Below, piece by piece: positions 7,541 to 14,248 of a stretch of DNA of 15,260 nt (positions within the stretch are counted from its first letter, which is position 1; each line of letters begins with the position of its first letter). The position numbers and the translations under genes are program-made. The notes beneath the pieces are model-generated. The model was not told where the DNA came from, did not search any database, and worked only from the letters and a program-made list of their open reading frames with translations. Source of the DNA: Nitrospiraceae bacterium (lineage in GTDB: Bacteria > Nitrospirota > Thermodesulfovibrionia > Thermodesulfovibrionales > UBA9159); the NCBI GenBank assembly GCA_003453735.1, contig DMNE01000420.1, positions 4,059 through 19,318 of the forward strand. Direction: 5' to 3'.

Positions 7541-9197
7541 AAGCTGTCTGGCATACGACGGGAAGGGACAATGGCGATACCTTGCTGTTGCCATAACCCT
7601 ATGTCTTCTTTTTTTCCTCTTTCGTCTCACTGATCTCGGCACGAACCCCAAGGGTTTCTTCTGTGATGAGGCATCGATAGCATTCAACGCACGGTCTATT
7701 CTCGAGACCGGCAGCGATGAACACGGGTTTATATTTCCGATATTTTTCAAAGCATTCGGGGACTATAAATCGTCGCCCTACATTTATGCAACAACCCTAT
7801 CGATCGCGCTGTTTGGTGAGTCTCAATTTGCGGCTAGATTACCGGCAGCTGTCTTTCTCGGACTATCCATGTTTGTCGTTTACCTCCTGCTCTCTAAGGA
7901 AGTCCATCCAGCTTGCGGGTTGCTGTCTATTGTTGTCCTGGGAAGCGAGCCGTGGCTGAACCATTTTTCTCATATCGCCTTTGAACTTTCCTCGATCCCC
8001 CTGCTTCTGGGTCTGGCCGTGTTATGCTGGATCTCTGCTGTCCGAGGCAAAATCTTCTATTTCTATCTTTCGTCTTTATTTTTCACACTTTCTTTCTACT
8101 CATATCCTCCGGCTCGTCTTTTTGTTCCCTTATTCTACGTTGGTCTGACAGTCATCTACCGTAAAGAAATCTTTGGTAATAGGAGAAATCAGCGACATTT
8201 CTATACTTCCCTTATCATCGGTGCAATATTAGCCATTCCCTTTTTTTATTACGTACTCACGAGGAATGATTTTTTGGAGAGATTAAACTATCTCAGTATA
8301 TTCACAACTCCATTTTTGGATCATTCTCATGCATATGAATGGCTTGAGAATGCTTTTAAAATGTGGCACCGATCACTTGCAGATATCCATTCGCAAATAC
8401 TCTTACGCTCCCTCATCTTCATTGTGAATTATGTTTCATACTATTCTCCTGAATATCTCTTTTTTCATGCCGATTCCAATATGCGATTTGGGAATCACGA
8501 ATTTGGAATATTAAGCTATCTATCGATGATCGGAATGGTGTCAGGACTGCTGACACTGCTGTTACGCCGAAAGAAATTCGACAAACTGCTTATCTGGTGG
8601 TTACTCATTTTTGCCATTCCAGCCTCCCTTACCTGGGAAGATATTCCCCACTCTGGAAGGGGCATAGTAGCCCATCCGGGTTTGGACATGATCGCAGTAA
8701 TCGGACTTTGGGAAACCGGGCGATATCTTTTTTCCCTTATGCGGGTAAGACGGTTCTTCTTCGTGACGTACATTTCCATCTGCCTTTTTCTCTATGGGTA
8801 TCATGCGGTAAAATATTTCAGCTACTATAGGAACGTATACAGCATTCAAGCATCGGGATGGATGCAGTACGGTTTCAAGGAGATGATGGAATACATCCGG
8901 GACCATTACCGCCAGTATGATCGAGTCGTGCTCATCTGCACCGGAATGCACTACCAGCCATATATTTTTGCATTATATTACTCGAATCTTTCTCCACAGC
9001 TATGGCGTACGGAAAAAAAGCTGCCCTGGAATCTAGAGGTCCTAGATCACCCTCTTGATAAAGATGATTACCATAAGAATGTACTCTATGTATTTGCCCC
9101 GGTGCCGTCAAATCTGGATCCGCGATTCCGGTTAGTACGCAATGTGACGTGGGAAGACGGAATAGGCATCGCTTTCGCATATTATGTGTTCACATAA
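7341..9197 (+). CDS. Chimeric ORF: IS3 OrfA helix-turn-helix fused in frame to a GT39/PMT-like glycosyltransferase
   Basis: A continuous 618-codon frame. Residues 1 to ~62 are transposase OrfA: HEPAFKAKVALEAIKGEQ, then the helix-turn-helix TIDELAERFQVRPSEIIEWK (27-46) and QLLERAEEVFA. From residue ~75 it is a GT-C glycosyltransferase. A first membrane helix (79-94) is followed by a RLTDLGTNPKGFFCDEAS loop with the acidic pair D109-E110 expected for catalysis. KAFGDYKSSPYIYAT and LFGESQFAARLPAAVFLGL then match the PMT/ArnT-like pattern, followed by about ten more hydrophobic helices and a periplasmic C-terminal domain. The native start codon of the glycosyltransferase is not visible: the ATG at 7571 is out of frame. 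Translation would therefore begin at the OrfA start. Family N-termini are cytoplasmic, so an added soluble domain is topologically tolerable. Whether the protein is made or active is unknown. Confidence 0.75.
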   Translation: MAKRARGNHEPAFKAKVALEAIKGEQTIDELAERFQVRPSEIIEWKKQLLERAEEVFAKDKTIEEGSSCLAYDGKGQWRYLAVAITLCLLFFLFRLTDLGTNPKGFFCDEASIAFNARSILETGSDEHGFIFPIFFKAFGDYKSSPYIYATTLSIALFGESQFAARLPAAVFLGLSMFVVYLLLSKEVHPACGLLSIVVLGSEPWLNHFSHIAFELSSIPLLLGLAVLCWISAVRGKIFYFYLSSLFFTLSFYSYPPARLFVPLFYVGLTVIYRKEIFGNRRNQRHFYTSLIIGAILAIPFFYYVLTRNDFLERLNYLSIFTTPFLDHSHAYEWLENAFKMWHRSLADIHSQILLRSLIFIVNYVSYYSPEYLFFHADSNMRFGNHEFGILSYLSMIGMVSGLLTLLLRRKKFDKLLIWWLLIFAIPASLTWEDIPHSGRGIVAHPGLDMIAVIGLWETGRYLFSLMRVRRFFFVTYISICLFLYGYHAVKYFSYYRNVYSIQASGWMQYGFKEMMEYIRDHYRQYDRVVLICTGMHYQPYIFALYYSNLSPQLWRTEKKLPWNLEVLDHPLDKDDYHKNVLYVFAPVPSNLDPRFRLVRNVTWEDGIGIAFAYYVFT

Positions 9198-9208
9198 TAT
9201 GCGAAAGC
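9171..9208. repeat. Perfect 18-bp inverted repeat over the stop codon of the chimera
   Basis: GCTTTCGCATATTATGTG (9171-9188) and its exact reverse complement (9191-9208) are separated by TT. The TAA stop at 9195-9197 lies in the right arm. The hairpin could act as a transcription terminator or protect the 3' end, but no T-run follows on either strand, so it is not a standard intrinsic terminator. A cruciform or recombination scar is also possible. Confidence 0.8.
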
Positions 9209-9360
9209 CGAACCCGATCGTTCTTCCGATGATGTAAATACTTCGCTTCTTTGGAACAATTTCTTATCTATGGGAATCATACACTTTAGTTTCAGAGCAA
9301 AGCCCATCACAACCTCGGAAATGCATAATCTGACATAGAGCAATGGCCCGCTCATCACTG

Positions 9361-9378
9361 CATGGAGCACGCTCCATG
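9361..9378. repeat. Short inverted repeat
   Basis: CATGGAGC and GCTCCATG form perfect 8-bp arms around a 2-bp spacer. No function is evident; it is about 290 bp upstream of the kinase start. Confidence 0.5.
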
Positions 9379-9492
9379 AGAATCTTCACCGTGACTTCCC
9401 GATCCTCCCCATCCCGCCCGTCACTCTCCGCTTGACGGTAGATTTGGAATCGAATCGGCCACCATTTGCAATAAGCCGGGGTATTTCTTTAT

Positions 9493-9498
9493 TATAAT
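9493..9498 (+). promoter_or_regulatory. Possible -10 box for the sensor kinase
   Basis: A perfect TATAAT with no good -35 at normal spacing; TTGCAA at 9466-9471 is 21 bp away. If used, the kinase mRNA would have a leader of about 160 bases. Weak support. Confidence 0.25.
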
Positions 9499-9663
9499 AC
9501 GATACCGGTTGAAGTCCGCTATCGACAAAATCGAATGATATGCCATTACGACGAACAGCAGTCACGGCTAAAGAATTCCTGGAGAAATTCCGATATAAAA
9601 ACATACAGACTACAGAACGCAATCCATCAAGGATACGGTAAGAAGTAGCAAGAGGCCCTTGGA

Positions 9664-11094
9664 ATGAAAAAGAGGATCATCTTAGGACTGAGTGTAATCC
9701 TCCTCATTTTTTTCGTTGGCGGCCTGTTCATCATCTTTACCCTCGAGACATCACGGTCAGAATTTAGAAGGCTGATCATGCTCCACCAGGCCCAGATATT
9801 CCGCAATAACCTCCTCTTGAATATGGAGAGGGTCCAGAGAGATATTTATCTTTACAGATTCCATAGAAGCCATGATGTGAAGTACGGAACTACCCTTGAT
9901 CAGGACATGGTCGTTTTGGAGTCGAGCGTCAATCTCTGTTTTTCTTGCCACCACACTGAATTCGTCCTAGCCAGAATCACTCAGACAAAAAAAATGATAA
10001 GCGATTACAAGACGTACATAGCCAGGATTACGACATTCGCGGATAATTCTCAGGGACTCGAACAGAGCGAAGATACGGCGATCGCTTTCGGCAATAGAAT
10101 GCTCAATATCGTCAATGAAATAGTGACGACTGCAAATGCCAATCTCAGCAGAAAGACCGTGGAGGGCTACCGGTACGTGAATTCCGTTGAAATGACTCTT
10201 TACAGCAGTCTGTTCCTTTGCCTCGTTGTAACTGTTTTCATGGCATTGAGATTCGAAAGGCAGCTCATGAAGCCGATAGGGGAGATTCTCAAAGGCGTTG
10301 ATTATTTCTCAAGCGGGGATTTGAACTATCAAATCCCAGAGAACATGCCCAAAGAATTATTATTGCTTGCGAAGTCATTTAACAAAATGTCTTCACAACT
10401 GAAAGAGAACCTTGAGAAGATTAAAAAAACGGAGCAGATGGAGCTCATGAGGGAAATTGCGGCGGGTCTTGCACATGAAATAAAAAATCCTCTGGCAGGG
10501 ATCAGGGGAGCTATCGAGGTCTTCATGCATGAATTAAACCTTTCCCGCGAAGAGAGGACTGTATTTGAGGAAATGCTCTTCCAGGTTAAGAAGCTCGATA
10601 TCATGACTAAATCCTTTCTTGAATATGCCAGGCCACCTTCGCCACAAATCGTCTCGACTGACATAAACGACATCATTCATAACACGGTCTTCTTTGTATC
10701 AAAACAGAATCTTCATAAGAATTTACAAAAAGTATGTGTCGTTGAAAATCTTGACCATTCCATGTCCGCCCTCCCTGTTGACCCCGTTCAGGTGCAACAG
10801 GTCATCTTGAATCTCATGTTCAATGCCCTAGATGCTATGCCCGAGGGAGGGAAACTTACCTTTACAACCTCTCACGACAATGGTGTTGCTACGGTAGCGG
10901 TTTCCGACACTGGGCACGGCATGGATGAGGAGACAGTAAATAAGATCTTTAAACCTTTCTTTACGACCAAGACGAAGGGAGTAGGAATCGGACTCTCCAT
11001 CAGCAAAAAACTCATCGAACAACATAATGGACAGATTTCTGTTTCCAGTAACGGGTCTGGAACCACTTTTTCCATAACGCTGCCGCACGGGTAG
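9664..11094 (+). CDS. Membrane sensor histidine kinase with a periplasmic CxxCH (heme c) motif
   Basis: A 476-residue kinase with a good ribosome site (AGAGG, 9 bp before the ATG). Domains in order: membrane helix 1 (~5-27); a mostly helical periplasmic domain (~28-175) holding C92-F-S-C95-H96-H97; membrane helix 2 (~176-196); HAMP (~196-248); HisKA with the H-box GLAHEIKNPLAGI and phosphoacceptor His271; and a HATPase domain with N-box NLMFNALDAMP, G1 DTGHGM (D415), F-box KPFFTTK and G2 GVGIGLS. The catalytic part is NtrB/AtoS-like and looks complete. CxxCH in an exported domain is the signature for covalent heme c, so the input may be redox state, NO, CO or oxygen; that is inference. The response regulator follows 171 bp downstream on the same strand and is its likely partner. 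Confidence 0.88.
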   Translation: MKKRIILGLSVILLIFFVGGLFIIFTLETSRSEFRRLIMLHQAQIFRNNLLLNMERVQRDIYLYRFHRSHDVKYGTTLDQDMVVLESSVNLCFSCHHTEFVLARITQTKKMISDYKTYIARITTFADNSQGLEQSEDTAIAFGNRMLNIVNEIVTTANANLSRKTVEGYRYVNSVEMTLYSSLFLCLVVTVFMALRFERQLMKPIGEILKGVDYFSSGDLNYQIPENMPKELLLLAKSFNKMSSQLKENLEKIKKTEQMELMREIAAGLAHEIKNPLAGIRGAIEVFMHELNLSREERTVFEEMLFQVKKLDIMTKSFLEYARPPSPQIVSTDINDIIHNTVFFVSKQNLHKNLQKVCVVENLDHSMSALPVDPVQVQQVILNLMFNALDAMPEGGKLTFTTSHDNGVATVAVSDTGHGMDEETVNKIFKPFFTTKTKGVGIGLSISKKLIEQHNGQISVSSNGSGTTFSITLPHG

Positions 11095-11191
11095 TCCACT
11101 GGCAGAGGAAGAACTGCGTCAAATCGCCGAACGTGTGCTATTTGACACAACGCGAAATCTGACCTTCAACACAGCGAACACGAACCAGTGA

Positions 11192-11219
11192 TTGATTTCG
11201 TTCATTCGAGCGATACAAT
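11192..11219 (+). promoter_or_regulatory. Candidate promoter of the REC-PilZ gene
   Basis: TTGATT (11192-11197) and TACAAT (11214-11219) with a 16-bp spacer lie about 47 bp before the ATG at 11266. This would let the regulator be expressed apart from the kinase gene. Confidence 0.4.
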
Positions 11220-11232
11220 TTTGTAGCGTTCG
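11207..11232. promoter_or_regulatory. 26-bp dyad overlapping the -10 box (operator candidate)
   Basis: The arms CGAGCGATACAA (11207-11218) and TTGTAGCGTTCG (11221-11232) are complementary at 10 of 12 positions around a TT centre. The dyad covers the presumed -10 element, a usual place for a repressor or an autoregulator. Confidence 0.4.
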
Positions 11233-11265
11233 CGTGAGCATAAATTTTGCTTTACCTGTCGTGAA

Positions 11266-11919
11266 ATGCCATCAATACTCATTATTGAAGATGAAGGATT
11301 AATCCGCTTTTCGTTCTCGAGGGCTTTGAAAAAGGAAGGTCTTCTTGTTTCCTATGCAGACAATGGAGCAGATGCGCAAAGGAAGATAGCGAACGAAAAA
11401 TACGATGTGGCTGTTGTCGACCTTCACCTCGGAGATATTGACGGCCACGACGTCATCCGTCATCTCAAGGAACGCTCACCGGAAGTAAAGATCATCGTTC
11501 TGGCGGCCACCTGCCCTGAAGAGGTCAAAGAGAGCCTCTTGTTTGAAGGTGCCGCTTGCTTTTACGAGAAGCCATTCGATACGTATGATATCGCCAAATC
11601 AATTGAGGAACACCTCTCTGCCTTGTATAGCGGGAAGATCCTGGAAAGGAGACATTCCGAGAGGAATTTCTACGGGATCATGATCGACTTTTCTCTTTAT
11701 GTCTTCGATGTGAGCAATATCAAAAAGCTGACTTTCAGGGGAGAGGGCACCGATATCGGCCACGGTGGCATCGGCATTAGAACGGATTATCCTCTGGAAC
11801 CAGGTCACTTAGTGGAATTCACCAACGGACAACGGAAGTGCGGAATTGTTGCCTGGAGCAGGAAGATTGATGATCGTTCATACCGGGCGGGGATCAAATT
11901 CATGGAGGACATCACCTAA
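11266..11919 (+). CDS. Response regulator with PilZ output domain (REC-PilZ)
   Basis: A 217-residue protein. The receiver domain (1-~118) has the acidic pair E8-D9, phosphoacceptor D52 (VVDLHLGD) and Lys102 in EKPFD. The conserved Thr/Ser of strand 4 is alanine in IIVLAAT. Residues ~127-215 form a PilZ domain: the RxxxR motif is R129-HSE-R133 and the (D/N)xSxxG motif appears as DIGHGG (163-168), with Gly in place of Ser. PilZ domains bind cyclic di-GMP and act through protein contacts, so the output is probably post-translational, on motility, surface polysaccharide or a secretion machine, and not DNA binding. It follows the heme-motif kinase and was probably phosphorylated by it. The gene ends 5 bp from the convergent nrdR stop. 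No clear ribosome site is seen. Confidence 0.85.
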   Translation: MPSILIIEDEGLIRFSFSRALKKEGLLVSYADNGADAQRKIANEKYDVAVVDLHLGDIDGHDVIRHLKERSPEVKIIVLAATCPEEVKESLLFEGAACFYEKPFDTYDIAKSIEEHLSALYSGKILERRHSERNFYGIMIDFSLYVFDVSNIKKLTFRGEGTDIGHGGIGIRTDYPLEPGHLVEFTNGQRKCGIVAWSRKIDDRSYRAGIKFMEDIT

Positions 11920-11924
11920 GAGAA

Positions 11925-12386
11925 TCAGCTGTCCTGATGTTCGAACAGGTTCTTCACCTCATCCAATAATTCATTGATGTCCTTGAACTGCCGATACACT
12001 GAAGCGAACCGCACATATGCCACCTTGTCTGTCTCCCTGAGGGAATTCATAACCTCCTCACCAATCCACGCGCTGGATATTTCTTTCACCCCCATGCCCG
12101 TGAGTTTTTTCTCGATCGAATCCGTGATTCCCTCCAACAGATCGACACTTATCGGTCTTTTTTCGCACGCTTTCTTCAGTCCGCCAAGGATCTTTCCTCG
12201 GTCAAAGGACTCTCGCCTGTTGTCCTTCTTGATGACCATTGGCACGACATCCTCAACACGTTCATAAGAGGTAAAACGCTTCCCGCACTCCAAGCATTCA
12301 CGCCTTCTCCGTATGGCGTCTCCCTCCTTACTCGTACGGGAATCGATGACCTTGTCCTCGAGGTTAGCACAGAAAGGGCATTTCAT
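11925..12386 (-). CDS. nrdR: Transcriptional repressor NrdR
   Basis: A 153-residue protein of the expected NrdR length. The N-terminal zinc ribbon has C3/C6 (MKCPFC) and C31/C34 (CLECGKRF). An ATP-cone domain follows (VIKKDNRRESFDRGKILGGL onward) and the end is KDINELLDEV. NrdR senses the ATP/dATP balance through the ATP cone and represses ribonucleotide reductase genes by binding NrdR boxes. The start codon overlaps the glyA stop by one base (TGATG), so the two are translationally coupled. No ribonucleotide reductase gene is in the window. Confidence 0.97.
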   Translation of the reverse strand: MKCPFCANLEDKVIDSRTSKEGDAIRRRRECLECGKRFTSYERVEDVVPMVIKKDNRRESFDRGKILGGLKKACEKRPISVDLLEGITDSIEKKLTGMGVKEISSAWIGEEVMNSLRETDKVAYVRFASVYRQFKDINELLDEVKNLFEHQDS

Positions 12387-13624
12387 CAGTAGATGGGGAA
12401 TTTAAGGCAGAGCTTCTTTACGCGATAGGAGAGGCTCTTCATCTCGGCAGCACTGCTCCTGTTCTGCAACACCTCTGAGATGATCTCTCCTATTTCGACC
12501 ATTTCTGTCTCACCCATTCCTCTTGTTGTGACGCAGGGGGTCCCCAGCCTGATGCCGCTCGTCACTGCCGGCGGCCTCGAATCATAGGGAATGGCGTTCT
12601 TATTCACCGTAATTCCCGATAGGTCCAACGCCTCTTCTGCCTCTTTCCCCGTTACGTTCTTGTCCGTAAGGTCTACCAGTACCAGATGGTTTTCCGTTCC
12701 GCCGGAAACAACCTTAAAACCCAGTTTGATCAGCTCATCAGCAAGCCTCCGAGCATTTTTCACCACGTGTTTCTGATATTCTTTAAACTCCTTGCGCAAC
12801 GCCTCCTTGAGCGCAACTGCCTTTGCTGCAATTACATGAATCAGCGGCCCTCCCTGTATCCCGGGGAAAATCATCTTGTCTATTGCCCTGGCGTATTCCT
12901 CTCTACACAGAATCATTCCGCCACGTGGCCCGCGGAGGGTTTTGTGTGTGGTTGTCGTAACGAAATCCGCATACGGAATCGGCGATGGATGTATCCCCGC
13001 TGCGACAAGGCCGGCAATGTGGGCGATGTCGGCCATCAAGAAGGCCCCCACCTCCTTTGCGATGTCAGCAAAGGCTGCGAAATCCAGTAGTCTCGAATAA
13101 GCACTTGCACCGGCAATGATCATCCGCGGCTTGTGCTCCACCGCAAGCCTTCTCACGTCATCGTAATCGATGTAGCCGCTATCCCCGTTCACCCCATAGG
13201 TAACGCTCTTAAAGAGCATGCCTGAGAAATTAACCTTTGCGCCGTGCGACAAATGCCCGCCCTGGTTGAGACTCATTCCGAGGATGGTGTCCCCCGGTTT
13301 CAGCACTGCCAGATATACTGCCATATTTGCCTGAGAGCCAGAATGGGGCTGCACATTGACATGGTCGGCGCCAAAGAGTTTTTGGGCGCGCCGCATGGCC
13401 AGATTCTCTATATGGTCAGCATATTCGCAACCACCGTAATATCTCCTGCCCGGATAGCCCTCGGCATATTTGTTCGTGAATATGGAACCCTGCGCTTCTA
13501 AAACGGCATGACTGACATAATTCTCTGAAGCTATCAGGACGATCTTCTGTTTTTCTCTCTTCTTCTCTTTAAGGATAGCATCATACACTTCCGGATCAAC
13601 AATTCTCAGCGGTTCCTGTTTCAT
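12386..13624 (-). CDS. glyA: Serine hydroxymethyltransferase
   Basis: A 412-residue PLP enzyme that converts serine and tetrahydrofolate to glycine and 5,10-methylene-THF in the cytoplasm, the main source of one-carbon units. Visible signatures are [40 protein letters not shown], the PLP-contacting [10 protein letters not shown] (D199, H202) and the Schiff-base lysine K228 in [14 protein letters not shown]. The length and the C-terminal [10 protein letters not shown] region are normal for the family. The gene sits between rpiB (29-bp overlap at its start) and nrdR (1-bp overlap at its end), clearly one operon. No anomaly was seen. Confidence 0.98.
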   Translation of the reverse strand: MKQEPLRIVDPEVYDAILKEKKREKQKIVLIASENYVSHAVLEAQGSIFTNKYAEGYPGRRYYGGCEYADHIENLAMRRAQKLFGADHVNVQPHSGSQANMAVYLAVLKPGDTILGMSLNQGGHLSHGAKVNFSGMLFKSVTYGVNGDSGYIDYDDVRRLAVEHKPRMIIAGASAYSRLLDFAAFADIAKEVGAFLMADIAHIAGLVAAGIHPSPIPYADFVTTTTHKTLRGPRGGMILCREEYARAIDKMIFPGIQGGPLIHVIAAKAVALKEALRKEFKEYQKHVVKNARRLADELIKLGFKVVSGGTENHLVLVDLTDKNVTGKEAEEALDLSGITVNKNAIPYDSRPPAVTSGIRLGTPCVTTRGMGETEMVEIGEIISEVLQNRSSAAEMKSLSYRVKKLCLKFPIY

Positions 13625-14078
13625 GTCCTGCCTGTCTCATCCTTTCCTCTATCTGTCTTATCTTGTTCAGTCTTTTTATATGTCTGCCACCTTCAAAAGA
13701 TGTTGAAAACCACACGCGTACAATCTCTTTGGCCACGTCTTTCCCCACAACCCTGCCGCCAATTACCAGAATGTTGGCATCATTGTGCAACCTGCTCATC
13801 TTCGCCGCAAAAAGGTCATTGCAGAGGGCAGCCCGTACGCCGAAGAACTTATTCGCGACAATAGACATTCCGATACCTGTACCACAGATGAGAATCCCTC
13901 TGTCCACCGCTCCTGAACTGACGGCCTTGGCCACCTGTTCTCCATAGTCGGGATAATCTACTGACTGGAGGTTATTGGTTCCGGAGTCAATACACTCCAC
14001 CCCCATCTCTCTGAGAAGGGAAATCATTTCCAGCTTAAGTTCCAACCCGGCGTGGTCACAACCGATTACAACCTTCAT
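13596..14078 (-). CDS. rpiB: Ribose-5-phosphate isomerase B
   Basis: A 160-residue RpiB/LacAB family protein that interconverts ribose-5-phosphate and ribulose-5-phosphate. Catalytic features are D8 and H9 in VIGCDHAG, Cys65 and Thr67 in [12 protein letters not shown], and H98 in [14 protein letters not shown]. An upstream in-frame ATG at 14093 would add five residues. I prefer 14078 because the protein then begins [11 protein letters not shown] as is usual, GGGG precedes it at a suitable distance, and the candidate promoter would start RNA near 14089. The C-terminus is some ten residues longer than in Escherichia coli and overlaps the glyA start by 29 bp. Confidence 0.95.
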   Translation of the reverse strand: MKVVIGCDHAGLELKLEMISLLREMGVECIDSGTNNLQSVDYPDYGEQVAKAVSSGAVDRGILICGTGIGMSIVANKFFGVRAALCNDLFAAKMSRLHNDANILVIGGRVVGKDVAKEIVRVWFSTSFEGGRHIKRLNKIRQIEERMRQAGHETGTAENC

Positions 14079-14095
14079 CAAGACCCCAGGCATTT

Positions 14096-14125
14096 ATCTT
14101 ATCCAAGAGATTCTCATGAAGTCAA
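14096..14125 (-). promoter_or_regulatory. Candidate promoter of the rpiB-glyA-nrdR operon
   Basis: On the minus strand TTGACT (14125-14120) and TAAGAT (14101-14096) are 18 bp apart. The RNA would start near 14089, only about ten bases before the preferred rpiB ATG. Confidence 0.45.
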
Positions 14126-14210
14126 GGAATTCATTCCCGATTCATTCCCTATGGTTCCGGACCATTAAAATGTCTCACTCGGCAGCGCACCCAAGAAACG
14201 GCTCCGATCA

Positions 14211-14239
14211 TTGACACTTTTTGCCAATTATGATAACTT
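14211..14239 (+). promoter_or_regulatory. Candidate promoter of the TPR gene
   Basis: TTGACA (14211-14216) is followed after 17 bp by TAACTT, which keeps only the three most conserved -10 bases. The predicted start near 14246 would leave almost no leader before the ATG at 14249. Confidence 0.35.
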
Positions 14240-14248
14240 GAATGGTAG

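Larger units (their letters stand above)
9198..9663. other. Intergenic region before the sensor kinase
   Basis: About 465 bp with no recognised gene. The minus strand has two open stretches in the same frame (9622-9386 and 9370-9182) split by a TGA at 9388-9386; neither matches a family I know. A 33-codon plus-strand frame (9540-9641) without a ribosome site lies just ahead of the kinase. A short inverted repeat and an isolated TATAAT are listed separately. Confidence 0.45.

Noticed and set aside
9182..9622. Minus-strand frame split by one TGA, possibly another pseudogene
   Set aside because: Both halves are in the same frame, but no motif or ribosome site supports coding, and part of it is just the mirrored palindrome.
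11096..11191. Start-less 31-codon frame after the kinase (PLAEEELRQIAERVLFD and onward)
   Set aside because: The amino-acid pattern looks protein-like and may be the end of a lost gene, but it is too short and matches nothing I recognise.
11905..11945. Possible bidirectional terminator between the convergent REC-PilZ and nrdR genes
   Set aside because: Only a short GACATCA/TGATGTT pairing with a long loop is present and there is no T-run.
12590..13100. Plus-strand frames over glyA
   Set aside because: Shadows of a fully conserved enzyme gene.
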